Shown: piece after piece, positions 16,112 to 25,475 of the stretch
Layout: every line of letters begins with the position of its first letter
Position numbering within the stretch: position 1 is the first letter of the stretch
DNA from: Alkalibacter saccharofermentans DSM 14828
Lineage (GTDB): Bacteria > Bacillota > Clostridia > Eubacteriales > Alkalibacteraceae
NCBI RefSeq assembly: GCF_900128885.1
Contig: NZ_FQTU01000001.1
Span: 304,671-368,670, forward strand
Direction: 5' to 3'
Length of the DNA stretch: 64,000 nt
The notes under the pieces: generated by a model
What the model was told of the DNA's origin: nothing
Seen by the model: the letters and a program-made list of their open reading frames with translations, nothing else
Database searches by the model: none
Position numbers and translations under genes: made by a program

Positions 16112-17950
16112 CTATTTGTTTTCATCCTCATCGTCTACAACTTCATAATCTGCATCTACTACGTCATCAGCATCGTTTTGAGCCTCTTGTGCTTCGCCTT
16201 GCGCTCCCTGAGAAGCCTGTTCATAAAGCTTTTGTGCTATTGGATGGAAGACTTCGTTAAGTGCTTCTGTCGCTTTTCTAATAGCCTCTACATCAGAACC
16301 TTCCATTTTTTCTTTCAGGTCCTTAACTGCATCTTCAACTTTTTGTTTTTCATCAGCAGCTACTTTATCTCCCAAGTCCTTAAGAGACTTTTCAATCTGA
16401 TATATCGTAGAGTCAGCAGTATTCTTAACTTCTACCTCGTCTTTTTTCTTCTTGTCCTCTTCAGCAAATTTTTCTGCTTCTTTTACTGCTTTTTCTATTT
16501 CTTCATCACTCATGTTTGTAGAAGATTGAATTACCACATTTTGGGATTTTCCTGTTCCTAAATCCTTTGCGCTTACGTTTACTATTCCGTTAGCATCGAT
16601 ATCAAATGTTACTTCAATCTGCGGGATTCCTCTTGGTGCCGGAGCAATTCCTGCCAGTTGGAATCTGCCCAAGGTTTTGTTATAAGATGCAATCTCTCTT
16701 TCCCCTTGTAGCACGTGTATGTCTACTGCGGTTTGATTGTCAGCGGCAGTAGAGAATATTTGACTCTTCTTTGTTGGTATGGTCGTGTTTCGCTCGATAA
16801 GCTTAGTGAATACGCCACCCATGGTTTCAATCCCAAGTGACAAAGGAGTTACATCAAGAAGCAATACGTCTTTTACTTCTCCTGCAAGTACTCCTGCTTG
16901 AATCGCAGCACCGATAGCTACGCATTCATCCGGATTGATTCCCTTGTAAGCATCTTTTCCTGTAATTTTCTTTACAGCTTCCTGTACAGCAGGAGTTCTT
17001 GTTGATCCACCAACAAGGATTATCTTGTTAATCTTATCTGCTTCAAGCCCGGCATCTTTCATAGCGCTTTTAACCGGACCTATTGTTCTTTCCACCAGGT
17101 CTGCTGTCAACTCATCAAATTTCGCTCTGGACAAGGTCACGTCCAAGTGCTTAGGCCCTTCCTGTGTTGCAGTAATAAATGGAAGGTTTATATTAGAGCT
17201 CATGACTCCTGAAAGCTCGATTTTCGCCTTTTCTGCGGCTTCTTTAAGTCTCTGCAAGGCAATCTTGTCATTTCTTAAATCTACCCCATTTTCCTTCTTG
17301 AACTCTTCTGCAAGATAATCAATGACTCTTTGGTCAAAGTCGTCTCCTCCAAGATGGTTGTCACCATTGGTCGCGAGAACTTCGAATACTCCATCCCCTA
17401 GCTCAAGTATTGATACGTCGAATGTTCCGCCGCCTAGGTCATAAACCATTATCTTTTGGTTCTCTTCCTTATCAAGGCCATATGCCAACGATGCGGCAGT
17501 CGGCTCATTTATGATTCTTAATACTTCTAATCCTGCTATCTTTCCAGCATCCTTAGTTGCCTGTCTTTGACTGTCGCTGAAATAAGCCGGTACTGTTATA
17601 ACTGCTTTAGTCACCTTTTCTCCCAAGTAGGCTTCAGCATCAGCCTTAAGCTTTTGAAGAATCATTGCAGAAATCTGTTGCGGGGTATATTCTGTTCCAT
17701 CAATGGTTACCTTATGGTCAGTTCCCATCTCTCTTTTAATAGATGCCACTGTCTTGTCAGGGTTTGTGACCGCTTGCCTCTTTGCAACCTGGCCTACCAA
17801 TCTTTCTCCATCTTTAGTAACTGCAAGAACTGATGGCGTGGTCCTGTTTCCTTCAGCGTTTGGAATTACAACAGGCTCTCCTCCTTCAAGCACAGCTACG
17901 CAAGAGTTAGTTGTACCCAAGTCAATTCCTATAATTTTTTCTTTTCCCAT
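16112..17950 (-). CDS. dnaK: Chaperone DnaK (Hsp70)
   Basis: A 612-residue Hsp70. The ATPase domain starts with GIDLGTTNSCVAVLEGG (phosphate 1), VPAYFSDSQRQATKDAG, and the adenosine motif ILVGGSTRTPAVQEAV near 325. The linker DVLLLDVTPLSL leads into the substrate domain, followed by a helical lid. The C-terminus is acidic (DADDVVDADYEVVDDEDENK), the usual bacterial DnaK tail. AGGAGG precedes ATG. It is co-transcribed with hrcA and grpE under CIRCE. Confidence 0.98.
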   Translation of the reverse strand: MGKEKIIGIDLGTTNSCVAVLEGGEPVVIPNAEGNRTTPSVLAVTKDGERLVGQVAKRQAVTNPDKTVASIKREMGTDHKVTIDGTEYTPQQISAMILQKLKADAEAYLGEKVTKAVITVPAYFSDSQRQATKDAGKIAGLEVLRIINEPTAASLAYGLDKEENQKIMVYDLGGGTFDVSILELGDGVFEVLATNGDNHLGGDDFDQRVIDYLAEEFKKENGVDLRNDKIALQRLKEAAEKAKIELSGVMSSNINLPFITATQEGPKHLDVTLSRAKFDELTADLVERTIGPVKSAMKDAGLEADKINKIILVGGSTRTPAVQEAVKKITGKDAYKGINPDECVAIGAAIQAGVLAGEVKDVLLLDVTPLSLGIETMGGVFTKLIERNTTIPTKKSQIFSTAADNQTAVDIHVLQGEREIASYNKTLGRFQLAGIAPAPRGIPQIEVTFDIDANGIVNVSAKDLGTGKSQNVVIQSSTNMSDEEIEKAVKEAEKFAEEDKKKKDEVEVKNTADSTIYQIEKSLKDLGDKVAADEKQKVEDAVKDLKEKMEGSDVEAIRKATEALNEVFHPIAQKLYEQASQGAQGEAQEAQNDADDVVDADYEVVDDEDENK

Positions 17951-17972
17951 ATTCTATTTCCTCCTATCAATA

Positions 17973-18536
17973 TCAGCTTTTTTTGCAAATCTTGACCATC
18001 GCTGGTCTGATCACTTTCTCTTTAAATGTGTATCCCTTTTGGAAAACTTCAATAATTTGATCTTCTTTATGCTCATCAGAATCTTCCACCGTAACCCCAT
18101 GGTGCAGGTTTGGATCAAACTCTTGATTTTCGCACTCTATTTCACTTAAGCCTTCCTTGGCAAGCACGTCTTTGAGTTGAGTCAAAACCATCTTAACACC
18201 GTTTGCATATTCGTCTTCAATCTTGCTTTTCTCGAGGGATGATACCGCTCTTTCAAGATTATCCAAAACCGGCAAAAGATTCGATGAAAAATCCTCTAAT
18301 GCATATTTGTATATTTCATCTTTCTCGCGAATTGTGCGCTTTCTAAAGTTGTCAAAATCAGCTTGGAGACGAATCAATTGGTTTTGAAGGCTTTCATCTT
18401 CTTTATTTTCTTCGGCTGGTTTTTCTTCAACCGACTCCCTTTGATCATCTTGAGCCTCTTGCTCCTGATTTTCTTCCAAATCTACCTTTTCGTCATTAAG
18501 TGCTTCATCATTATTTTTTTCATTATTCAAAATCAT
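17973..18536 (-). CDS. grpE: Nucleotide exchange factor GrpE
   Basis: A 187-residue DnaK nucleotide exchange factor. A highly acidic disordered N-terminus (residues 1-55) precedes a long coiled coil (LIRLQADFDNFRKRTIREKD) and a C-terminal beta domain with FDPNLHHGVTVEDS and KGYTFKEKVIRPAMVKI. It overlaps the hrcA stop, indicating translational coupling. ATG 18536 and GTG 18539 are both possible starts and neither has a well-spaced ribosome site, in keeping with coupling. Confidence 0.95.
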   Translation of the reverse strand: MILNNEKNNDEALNDEKVDLEENQEQEAQDDQRESVEEKPAEENKEDESLQNQLIRLQADFDNFRKRTIREKDEIYKYALEDFSSNLLPVLDNLERAVSSLEKSKIEDEYANGVKMVLTQLKDVLAKEGLSEIECENQEFDPNLHHGVTVEDSDEHKEDQIIEVFQKGYTFKEKVIRPAMVKICKKS

Positions 18537-19578
18537 CACCCTTTGCTATTTCTTCTTTGTTCAGTTGCTTGTTAAGTTCTGAGCTTAAAAAGTTCATGAC
18601 AGATACCACATAATCGTAATTCATCCTAACCGGCCCTACAACGCCAATGCTTCCTATGTTTTTGCCGTTCAAGCTGTAGGTGGCTGTTATCAGGCTGCAT
18701 TCCTTGAATTCATTAACTGTATTTTCAGATCCGATGATGATGTTTAGTGACCCTTTGCTGACTTGAGTTAAAAGCTCTGCTATCTTATTTTTCTTTTCGA
18801 TAAGATCTAAGAATCCCTTAGCCTTTACTATATCGAAAAACTCCGGATAATTAAGTATGTTGGTAACACCATTGGAATATACGGAATTTTCCTTCCTATT
18901 TAGCAAAACTTCTTTAAACATAGGAACTACTTCCTGTAGCAATTCGTTTTCCTTTAGCGTCAAGTCATTTATCTTTTGGGTAAGGTCTTTTCCAATGTTC
19001 TCGAATGAAGACCCTTTTACTATGTGGTTCAATATGTTGTTTAACTTATTAAGCTCTCCGTCAACAACCGTTTTGCTAAGCTTAAGCTCGTAATTTTTGA
19101 TTATGTTTTCTTTGGTAACCACTACCATCAATACCCTTTCGTCTTCAATGGGCACTAATTGTACATGCTTACAGTTTAGGGTATCCATTTCGGGCAACGA
19201 TACTATAGATGTATAACTGGTAAGCTGTGCGATGACCTTTGCCGTGTGCTTGATGGCTTTGTCAATTTCCTCAACGTATTGGCTGTATCCATCTCTAATT
19301 TCGTTTTTAAGCCCTTGATTCAGATTGCTTATTTTCATCAGCTCATCTACATATAGCCTGTATGCCTTTTGGGAAGGTATTCTTCCTGCTGATGTATGGG
19401 GCTGGATTAACAGGCCCATTTCTTCAAGATCTGACATCTCATTTCGGATTGTAGCCGCGCTTATTCCGAGATTATATTTTTTTGCGATCGTCCTTGAACC
19501 TATAGGCTCTGCTGTCTCGATATAATCTCTAATTATGGAATTTAAGATTTTTAATTTCCTTTCTCTTTTATCATCCAT
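18523..19578 (-). CDS. hrcA: Heat-inducible repressor HrcA
   Basis: A 351-residue repressor of the CIRCE regulon. The N-terminal winged helix contains YNLGISAATIRNEMSDLEEM and GLLIQPHTSAGRIPS (residues 30-70), the most conserved HrcA stretch. A GAF-like middle domain and dimerisation region follow. A GGAGATG ribosome site precedes ATG. A perfect CIRCE lies 17 bases upstream of the start codon, so it represses its own operon. GroEL, the usual HrcA co-chaperone, is not in this window. Confidence 0.97.
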   Translation of the reverse strand: MDDKRERKLKILNSIIRDYIETAEPIGSRTIAKKYNLGISAATIRNEMSDLEEMGLLIQPHTSAGRIPSQKAYRLYVDELMKISNLNQGLKNEIRDGYSQYVEEIDKAIKHTAKVIAQLTSYTSIVSLPEMDTLNCKHVQLVPIEDERVLMVVVTKENIIKNYELKLSKTVVDGELNKLNNILNHIVKGSSFENIGKDLTQKINDLTLKENELLQEVVPMFKEVLLNRKENSVYSNGVTNILNYPEFFDIVKAKGFLDLIEKKNKIAELLTQVSKGSLNIIIGSENTVNEFKECSLITATYSLNGKNIGSIGVVGPVRMNYDYVVSVMNFLSSELNKQLNKEEIAKGDDFE

Positions 19579-19594
19579 GTTATCATCTCCATTG

Positions 19595-19621
19595 TTAGCA
19601 CTCTTTGACTATGAGTGCTAA
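19595..19621 (-). promoter_or_regulatory. CIRCE operator (HrcA binding site)
   Basis: Perfect TTAGCACTC, nine bases, GAGTGCTAA. It lies between the promoter and the hrcA start, in the transcribed leader. Confidence 0.97.
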
Positions 19622-19630
19622 GCTAATATT

Positions 19631-19659
19631 AAAATAACATCTAATCGACCTTTTGTCAA
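19631..19659 (-). promoter_or_regulatory. Promoter of hrcA-grpE-dnaK-dnaJ
   Basis: On the minus strand TTGACA (19659-19654), 17 bases, TATTTT (19636-19631), immediately upstream of CIRCE. Confidence 0.75.
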
Positions 19660-19686
19660 TAGGTTCTGAGTATCTTAAAGTTCTAA

Positions 19687-20823
19687 TTAAGACTTGATAA
19701 ATTCTCCAAATACTCTATTCGCAAAATCCAAGCCTTTTAAGCTTAACTTGATTTTTCCATCCGTCTTTTCCAGCAATTCTTCTTTTATCAGCTTTTCTAT
19801 CTCAGTTCCGTAGTCATCCCATATTGAAGAAGCAAACCTATCCCCGTAATCCTGACAGTTTACCCCCTGGATTTTTCTTAGACCTAAAAACATAAATTCT
19901 TCTTTGAGATTTTTAAGCTCTATTCTTTCTGTTTCTTTAATTACCGACTGAAAACCATTTGCTTTTTCGATGTATTCTTTCATATCCGAGATATTATAAA
20001 AACGGCAGTTGTCTGAAAAAGAGTGGGCGCCAAGCCCCAATCCCACATAATCATCTAGATTCCAGTAGACCATATTGTGTCTTGAGCTAAATCCGGGCAG
20101 AGCAAAGTTTGATATTTCGTAATGGATATAACCCGCTTTAGCCAAGCTCTCTATTAACATATGATACATTTCTCGCTCTAAGTCTTCATCCAATTTAAAA
20201 CTCCCTGACAAAGCCTGCTTGTATAAAGGCGTGCCTTCTTCAAGAACCAGTCCGTAACAGGACAGATGTTCAGGCTTTAAATCAAGTATCTTCTTAAGTC
20301 CTTCTTTGAACCCTTCCAGCTTTTGGCCCGGCAGTCCCATCATCAAGTCTATGTTGATGTTTTTTATGTTTAAGTTCCTTAGGAGATTATAGCTTCCTTC
20401 AAAATCATTGTATGTATGAATTCTTCCGATTGATTTTAATACATCGTCGTCAGTGCTTTGAAGACCAAGGCTGAACCTATTAACGCCGCTTTTTACATAA
20501 GAAGCTATCTTTTTTCTGTCAAGAGTCCCCGGATTTGCCTCTATAGTTATTTCTGTATCTTTTTCGATATTAAAGTCATGCCATAGTTTTGACATAATTT
20601 TCTCTATATAAACAGGCTCTATAGATGTAGGAGTTCCCCCTCCTATATAAATGGTTTTTATCTTTCTGTTCTCGATGTATCGACTTTTTGCATCAATTTC
20701 ATTTAAAAGGGCAGAAGTATACGCTTCTGCCCTTTCTTCTTGCCCTGAAAAAGATAAAAAGTCGCAATACGAGCACTTTTCCCTGCAAAAGGGAATATGT
20801 ACGTATATGCTTGTGTTTTTCAT
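19687..20823 (-). CDS. hemW: HemW-like radical SAM protein (coproporphyrinogen oxidase-like)
   Basis: A 379-residue radical SAM protein of the HemN/HemW family. The N-terminus is MKNTSIYVHIPFC with the cluster motif CREKCSYCDF. GGGTPTS is the SAM-binding loop, and the HemW C-terminal domain follows. It lacks the extra N-terminal segment and length of HemN, so it is probably the heme chaperone HemW and not a true coproporphyrinogen III dehydrogenase. The frame is open 50 codons further upstream inside lepA, but AAGGTGA before ATG 20823 marks the start, 14 bases after the lepA stop. Confidence 0.9.
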   Translation of the reverse strand: MKNTSIYVHIPFCREKCSYCDFLSFSGQEERAEAYTSALLNEIDAKSRYIENRKIKTIYIGGGTPTSIEPVYIEKIMSKLWHDFNIEKDTEITIEANPGTLDRKKIASYVKSGVNRFSLGLQSTDDDVLKSIGRIHTYNDFEGSYNLLRNLNIKNINIDLMMGLPGQKLEGFKEGLKKILDLKPEHLSCYGLVLEEGTPLYKQALSGSFKLDEDLEREMYHMLIESLAKAGYIHYEISNFALPGFSSRHNMVYWNLDDYVGLGLGAHSFSDNCRFYNISDMKEYIEKANGFQSVIKETERIELKNLKEEFMFLGLRKIQGVNCQDYGDRFASSIWDDYGTEIEKLIKEELLEKTDGKIKLSLKGLDFANRVFGEFIKS

Positions 20824-20837
20824 TTTATTCACCTTGC

Positions 20838-22646
20838 TTAAGAGTCCAGCTTCAGAACGGACATGAATGCCTCTTGGGGAACCTCTATGCTTCCCACCTG
20901 ACGCATACGTTTCTTCCCTTCCTTTTGCTTTTCTAAAAGTTTTCTCTTTCTGGATATATCCCCGCCATAGCATTTTGCAAGCACGTCTTTTCTCATGGCC
21001 CTGATAGTCTCTCTGGCTATGATCTTGCCTCCTATTGCCGCTTGTATTGGTATTTCAAACATTTGGCGTGGTATCGCTTCTTTTAGCTTCTCGCAGATCA
21101 TTCGTCCTCTAGAGTATGCTTTGCTTTTATGCACTATGAAGGAAAGAGCATCAACCACGTCTCCGTTTAGCAGTATATCAAGCTTTACGAGATCCGATCT
21201 TCTGTAATCTTTCATATCATAATCAAATGACGCGTATCCTTTTGTCCTTGATTTAAGCACATCAAAAAAATCGTATATTATTTCATTTAGCGGAAGTTCG
21301 TATTCCAGCACGACGCGAGTTTCTTCCATATAACTCATCGTCTTGTATTCTCCTCTACGTTCCTGACACAAATCCATTATTGCGCCGACATACTCGGAAG
21401 GAACCATAATGGAAGCATCCACTATAGGTTCTTCCATAAAGTCGATTTCCACCGCAGGTGGTAGATTGGTGGGATTGTCTACCCACAACTCTTCGCCGCT
21501 GGTTTTTTTAACCTTGTAGATTACGCTTGGAGCTGTAGTTACCAAATCTATGTTGTATTCCCGTTCAAGCCTCTCCTGGATTATCTCCATATGAAGCAGC
21601 CCTAAAAATCCGCATCTGAAACCAAAACCAAGAGCTACAGAAGTATCCGGCTCAAACATCAGTGAAGCATCATTTAGTTGAAGCTTTTCCAGGGATTCCT
21701 TAAGGTCTTCGTATTTTGCCCCATCAGCTGGATATATGCCACTGTAAACCATGGGCGTAACCTTTTTATACCCCGGCAACGCTTCTTTTGCCGGATTTGA
21801 CGCGTCTGTTATGGTGTCCCCTACCCTGGTATCCTTAACATTTTTGATGCTTGCAGTAACGTATCCTACGTCTCCGCTTACGAGCTCGTCAATGGGAAGA
21901 AGTCCTTTTGCGAATACTCCAACCTCGTCGACTTCAAAGGTTTTCCCCGTATTCATCATCTTTATTTTCATGCCTTTTTTCATTATTCCTTCTTTTACCC
22001 TGATTGATGCTATTACTCCCCTGTAAGAATCGTAGTAGGAATCAAAAATAAGAGCCTTCAAAGGCTGGTCGTCCTTATTTTCGGGAGCCGGCACTCTGTC
22101 AACTATTGCCTTTAGCACGTCTTCGATATTTAATCCTTCTTTTGCAGATATTAAAGGAGCATCATGTGCTTCGATTCCTATCAAATCTTCAATTTCATTT
22201 TTTACCATCTCAGGATCTGCTCCCGGTAAATCTATCTTGTTTATTACAGGTATTATCTCAAGGTTATTCTCTAGCGCAAGATAGACATTTGCCATCGTCT
22301 GCGCCTCAATTCCCTGAACTGCATCTACAACCAAAATGGCTCCTTCGCAAGCGGCCAAGCTTCTTGAAACCTCGTAAGTGAAATCTACATGCCCAGGGGT
22401 ATCAATCAGATTCAAAAAATATTCGTCATTATTTTCATCCTTGTAAACCAGCCTTATTGCTTGGAGCTTTATAGTTATTCCACGTTCCTTCTCCAGATCC
22501 ATGTTATCCAAAAGCTGATCAGACATTTCCCTGTCAGACAATAGACCAGTCTTTTGTATCAATCGATCGGCTAGTGTTGATTTTCCGTGGTCTATATGGG
22601 CTATTATGCTAAAATTTCTTGTTATTTCTTGTTTGTTAGGCGCCAT
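20838..22646 (-). CDS. lepA: Elongation factor 4 (LepA)
   Basis: A 602-residue translational GTPase that acts on stalled or mistranslocated ribosomes. GTPase motifs are AHIDHGKSTLADR (G1), DTPGHVDF (G3) and NKIDLPGADP (G4). The LepA-specific C-terminal domain has CYGGDISRKRKLLEKQKEGK. GGAGG precedes ATG. The gene order lepA-hemW-hrcA-grpE-dnaK-dnaJ is the classic Firmicute arrangement and supports the organism call. Confidence 0.97.
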   Translation of the reverse strand: MAPNKQEITRNFSIIAHIDHGKSTLADRLIQKTGLLSDREMSDQLLDNMDLEKERGITIKLQAIRLVYKDENNDEYFLNLIDTPGHVDFTYEVSRSLAACEGAILVVDAVQGIEAQTMANVYLALENNLEIIPVINKIDLPGADPEMVKNEIEDLIGIEAHDAPLISAKEGLNIEDVLKAIVDRVPAPENKDDQPLKALIFDSYYDSYRGVIASIRVKEGIMKKGMKIKMMNTGKTFEVDEVGVFAKGLLPIDELVSGDVGYVTASIKNVKDTRVGDTITDASNPAKEALPGYKKVTPMVYSGIYPADGAKYEDLKESLEKLQLNDASLMFEPDTSVALGFGFRCGFLGLLHMEIIQERLEREYNIDLVTTAPSVIYKVKKTSGEELWVDNPTNLPPAVEIDFMEEPIVDASIMVPSEYVGAIMDLCQERRGEYKTMSYMEETRVVLEYELPLNEIIYDFFDVLKSRTKGYASFDYDMKDYRRSDLVKLDILLNGDVVDALSFIVHKSKAYSRGRMICEKLKEAIPRQMFEIPIQAAIGGKIIARETIRAMRKDVLAKCYGGDISRKRKLLEKQKEGKKRMRQVGSIEVPQEAFMSVLKLDS

Positions 22647-22745
22647 TAAAATTCCTCCAAATATAAAATCTCATTATTACATTATATCAAAAACACAGCA
22701 CTCTAACAATCAATATATTTATGCCCTGGATTTACCGAAACTGCA

Positions 22746-22976
22746 CTAAATGTAAAATAGCATTCCTGCCAGTCCACAGGAAACAAATGACGCTGCCAAT
22801 GCTATGGGAATTATCATCCACAATAGAGCTGCCTTTGCAAAATTCCTTCTGTTCAGATCATAGTCTCCACCAAATGCCCATAAGATCAAAACTATTACAT
22901 TTACCAGCGGAATGCTGATAAGCAATAACGTTATGAACCAATCTCCTACACTTTGTGCTCTGATTTCTTCATTCAT
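22746..22976 (-). CDS. Small two-helix membrane protein of unknown function
   Basis: A 76-residue protein with a polar N-terminus (MNEEIRAQSVGDWF), two hydrophobic helices (about 13-34 and 47-73) and a conserved-looking polar loop GGDYDLNRRNFAKA between them. GGAGGG lies before the ATG. Similar small membrane proteins with a LNRRNFAKA-like loop occur in Clostridia; no function is known. It is transcribed toward lepA with no clear terminator between. Confidence 0.65.
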   Translation of the reverse strand: MNEEIRAQSVGDWFITLLLISIPLVNVIVLILWAFGGDYDLNRRNFAKAALLWMIIPIALAASFVSCGLAGMLFYI

Positions 22977-23158
22977 TCCTATCCCTCCACTTAGTCTTTG
23001 TTTTTACTATACATCAAAAATGTTAAAATTCAATTATAATTTCAACAACACGAAAAATTATTGCATGCGATAAAACTGCAAACGTTATAACGTTGCTCTA
23101 TTTGCTTCTTAGTAGTATCATTGATTTATAAACAAACGAGGTGATAAAAATAAATAGA

Positions 23159-23944
23159 ATGCTTGATTATCATATGCACACTACTCATTCATGGGATGGA
23201 ATGTCCACTATGGAAGAAATGTGCAAAAGCGCCATAAACAAAGGCGTGTCTGAAATATGCTTTACAGAACATCTTTCTGTCCGAGAAGGCGACCCATGCT
23301 TCGGGTGGCTTGATATGGATGCTTACGGTATCAATATCGAAAAATGTCGGGATCACTTCCAGGGCAGTCTAACAATAAAAAAAGGCTTGGAAATAGGAGA
23401 GCCCCATTTATCCATGAACAAAATCGAACCTTACAAAACAGGGCAAAATATTGATTTTATTATCGGTTCAGTTCACAATTTGGATGAAGAAGATCTCACA
23501 GTATATATGCAAGGCAGGGAGCAGATCGAAAGCTATACGGATTATTTCAATGAAGTCCTATTATCAGTTACCGAAGGGGATATGGATGTCATCGGCCACT
23601 TCGACTTATTGAAAAGATACGCTTTTGACTTAAACGGCAAATATCGCCACGGCGACTATGAGGAATTGATATCTGAAATTTTAAAGAAGGCGATTTCAAG
23701 AAACATCGGGCTTGAAATAAACACTTCCGGCTTTAGGTCAAGCTCTTTAGAGATTTTCCCTTCACAAATAATCCTTAAAATGTATATGGACTTAGGCGGC
23801 GAACTTCTAACCGTAGGATCCGATTCTCACTCTGCAAATATGATAGGCAACAACATCGCTCCAGTATATCTAATGCTTAAGCAAATCGGATTTAATGCAG
23901 TATTTTCATACGATAGGCGAAAACCAACGGCAGTAAATATATAA
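23159..23944 (+). CDS. PHP-domain histidinol-phosphatase family protein
   Basis: A PHP-family phosphoesterase. The metal-binding motifs are DYHMHTTHSWDG at the N-terminus, FTEHLSV near 40, a conserved E in GLEIGEPH, GSVHNLD near 110, GHFDLLKRY near 165 and GSDSHSANMIG near 235. This set and the length of 261 residues agree with HisJ/HisK histidinol-phosphatase. No his genes are near, so another phosphate ester is possible. The start is uncertain: GAGGTG lies at 23138-23143, 15 bases from ATG 23159. An in-frame GTG (23141) overlaps that site and an in-frame ATA (23150) would be ideally spaced. The ATG agrees with where the PHP domain begins. Confidence 0.8.
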   Translation: MLDYHMHTTHSWDGMSTMEEMCKSAINKGVSEICFTEHLSVREGDPCFGWLDMDAYGINIEKCRDHFQGSLTIKKGLEIGEPHLSMNKIEPYKTGQNIDFIIGSVHNLDEEDLTVYMQGREQIESYTDYFNEVLLSVTEGDMDVIGHFDLLKRYAFDLNGKYRHGDYEELISEILKKAISRNIGLEINTSGFRSSSLEIFPSQIILKMYMDLGGELLTVGSDSHSANMIGNNIAPVYLMLKQIGFNAVFSYDRRKPTAVNI

Positions 23945-23974
23945 ATAGAGGCCTCCGGTACCGGAGGCCTCTAT
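23945..23974. terminator. Bidirectional terminator, perfect 30-bp palindrome
   Basis: The arms 23945-23959 and 23960-23974 are exact reverse complements around GGTACC. It lies exactly between the PHP gene stop and the convergent PTS IIB stop. Confidence 0.8.
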
Positions 23975-23975
23975 C

Positions 23976-24287
23976 TTATTTCTCTAAATGACTTTCAAGC
24001 TTTTTGACTATTGCATCTGCCTTTTTGATGGCATCTCCAATAAAGATTCTGACAATTTTTTTGCCTGCAAATCTTTCTTCATTTTTAATGCCCATGTCTT
24101 TTGTCAAGATGACAAAATCCGCATTAGCAATGTCTTCAGCTGTCAATTGGTTTTCTATCCCTATTGACCCCTGTGTTTCCACTTTGATGGTGTGGCCTGC
24201 TTTTTTAAAAGCTCTTTCAAGTGCTTCAGCTGACATGTAGGTGTGAGCTACACCTGAAGGGCATGCAGTTGCCGCTACGACATTCAT
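23976..24287 (-). CDS. PTS fructose-family EIIB (cassette A)
   Basis: A 103-residue stand-alone EIIB of the fructose/mannitol superfamily. The phospho-cysteine lies in ATACPSGVAHTYMSAEAL (Cys9), a signature of the fructose-type IIB. The ETQGS motif follows near residue 38. It would take phosphate from the cassette A EIIA and give it to sugar bound by EIIC. It is last in the cassette A operon, 63 bases after EIIC. The sugar is not determined by sequence; fructose, mannose or a related hexose or derivative are all possible. Confidence 0.92.
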   Translation of the reverse strand: MNVVAATACPSGVAHTYMSAEALERAFKKAGHTIKVETQGSIGIENQLTAEDIANADFVILTKDMGIKNEERFAGKKIVRIFIGDAIKKADAIVKKLESHLEK

Positions 24288-24350
24288 TCTAACACACTCC
24301 CTTCTTAAATTAACTAATATTATACTTGCTTATTATAATACTATACTTTC

Positions 24351-25400
24351 TTAGTCAAAATCAAGGTCAACATCATCACCTGATGTAGTAACAAGGTCAT
24401 CTTCTTTTTTATCCTTCTTAAGAGCTATGACCACTGCCGCAGTAGTTAAAGAACCTGCCAGAACAGCTATAAGATATCCTGGAATATTGTTTACTACAGG
24501 CAGTACTATAAGTCCTCCCCAAGGTGCGCTGTTTGTAGCTCCAACAAGAAGTGCTATTACAGATCCAACCATTCCACCTAGCATGTTGGCAGGTATTACC
24601 TTGATCGGGTCAGCCGCTGCAAAAGGAATAGCTCCTTCAGTGATACCTATGGATCCCATGATTATCGCCGCTTTTCCAGCTTCTCTTTCCTCTACTGTAA
24701 ACTTCTTAGGTCTTATAAATGTAGCAATTGCAAGTCCTATAGGAGGTGTACAAATCGGTACAGCTACTGCAGCCATTACTTCAGGATGTGTTGCAACCAA
24801 GCCTACGCCAAAGAAGTATGCTACCTTGTTTACCGGTCCACCCATGTCAAATGCTATCATTGCTCCCAAAATCAAGCCCAGAACAACTTTTGATGCTCCC
24901 TGCATTCCTTCCAGCCATACGCTCATCGAATCCATCAAACCTGCTATCGGTTGTCCAAGAACATATATTATAAGCATGCCAGTTACAAATGTTCCTATCA
25001 ACGGAATGATGAAGATGGGCATTACAGATCTCATTACCGGAGGCACTTTGATCTTTTTAAGATAAAATACTACCAATCCTGCAATGATACCGCCAACGAT
25101 TCCGCCAAGGAATCCTCCGCCTACTTGATTTGCAAGATAAGCGCCGATCATACCGGGAGCGATTCCCGGTCTGTCCACCATAGAGAAAGCTATAAATCCG
25201 CCAAGAATTGGTACAAATAAAGTAAGTCCTGCAATACCGATGTCAGATATCGCCTTAAGTATTCCTTCTTCAGGAACTGCTGCCTGTCCAGAAATCATAA
25301 CCGCTACCGCAAGCAAGACCCCGCCTGCTACTACAAAAGGTATCATGTAAGATACGCCGGTCATGAGATGCTGTCTCATGTTTTTCAATAAATTACCCAT
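24351..25400 (-). CDS. PTS fructose-family EIIC permease (cassette A)
   Basis: A 349-residue membrane permease that carries the sugar while EIIB phosphorylates it. It starts HLMTGVSYMIPFVVAGGVLL, the conserved fructose-IIC entry, and includes MGGPVNKVAYFFG and GITEGAIPFAAADP, the substrate loop shared with FruA and MngA. About nine to ten hydrophobic segments are visible. An acidic tail (DDVDLDFD) ends the protein. It is separate from EIIA and EIIB, whereas many bacteria fuse all three. Confidence 0.93.
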   Translation of the reverse strand: MGNLLKNMRQHLMTGVSYMIPFVVAGGVLLAVAVMISGQAAVPEEGILKAISDIGIAGLTLFVPILGGFIAFSMVDRPGIAPGMIGAYLANQVGGGFLGGIVGGIIAGLVVFYLKKIKVPPVMRSVMPIFIIPLIGTFVTGMLIIYVLGQPIAGLMDSMSVWLEGMQGASKVVLGLILGAMIAFDMGGPVNKVAYFFGVGLVATHPEVMAAVAVPICTPPIGLAIATFIRPKKFTVEEREAGKAAIIMGSIGITEGAIPFAAADPIKVIPANMLGGMVGSVIALLVGATNSAPWGGLIVLPVVNNIPGYLIAVLAGSLTTAAVVIALKKDKKEDDLVTTSGDDVDLDFD

Positions 25401-25475
25401 TAAAAATCCTCCTTTTAATAAAATATTAATATATTAATTATCATTAAAAAATAATAATAATTTTCTAGATAAAAC

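Noticed and set aside
15929..16561. A 210-codon plus-strand open frame opposite dnaJ and dnaK
   Set aside because: Lies antisense to two certain chaperone genes, is very rich in Phe/Leu/Cys from reversed acidic codons, and has no ribosome site.
24427..25065. A 212-codon plus-strand open frame opposite PTS EIIC
   Set aside because: Antisense shadow of a membrane permease gene; low-complexity translation and no ribosome site.
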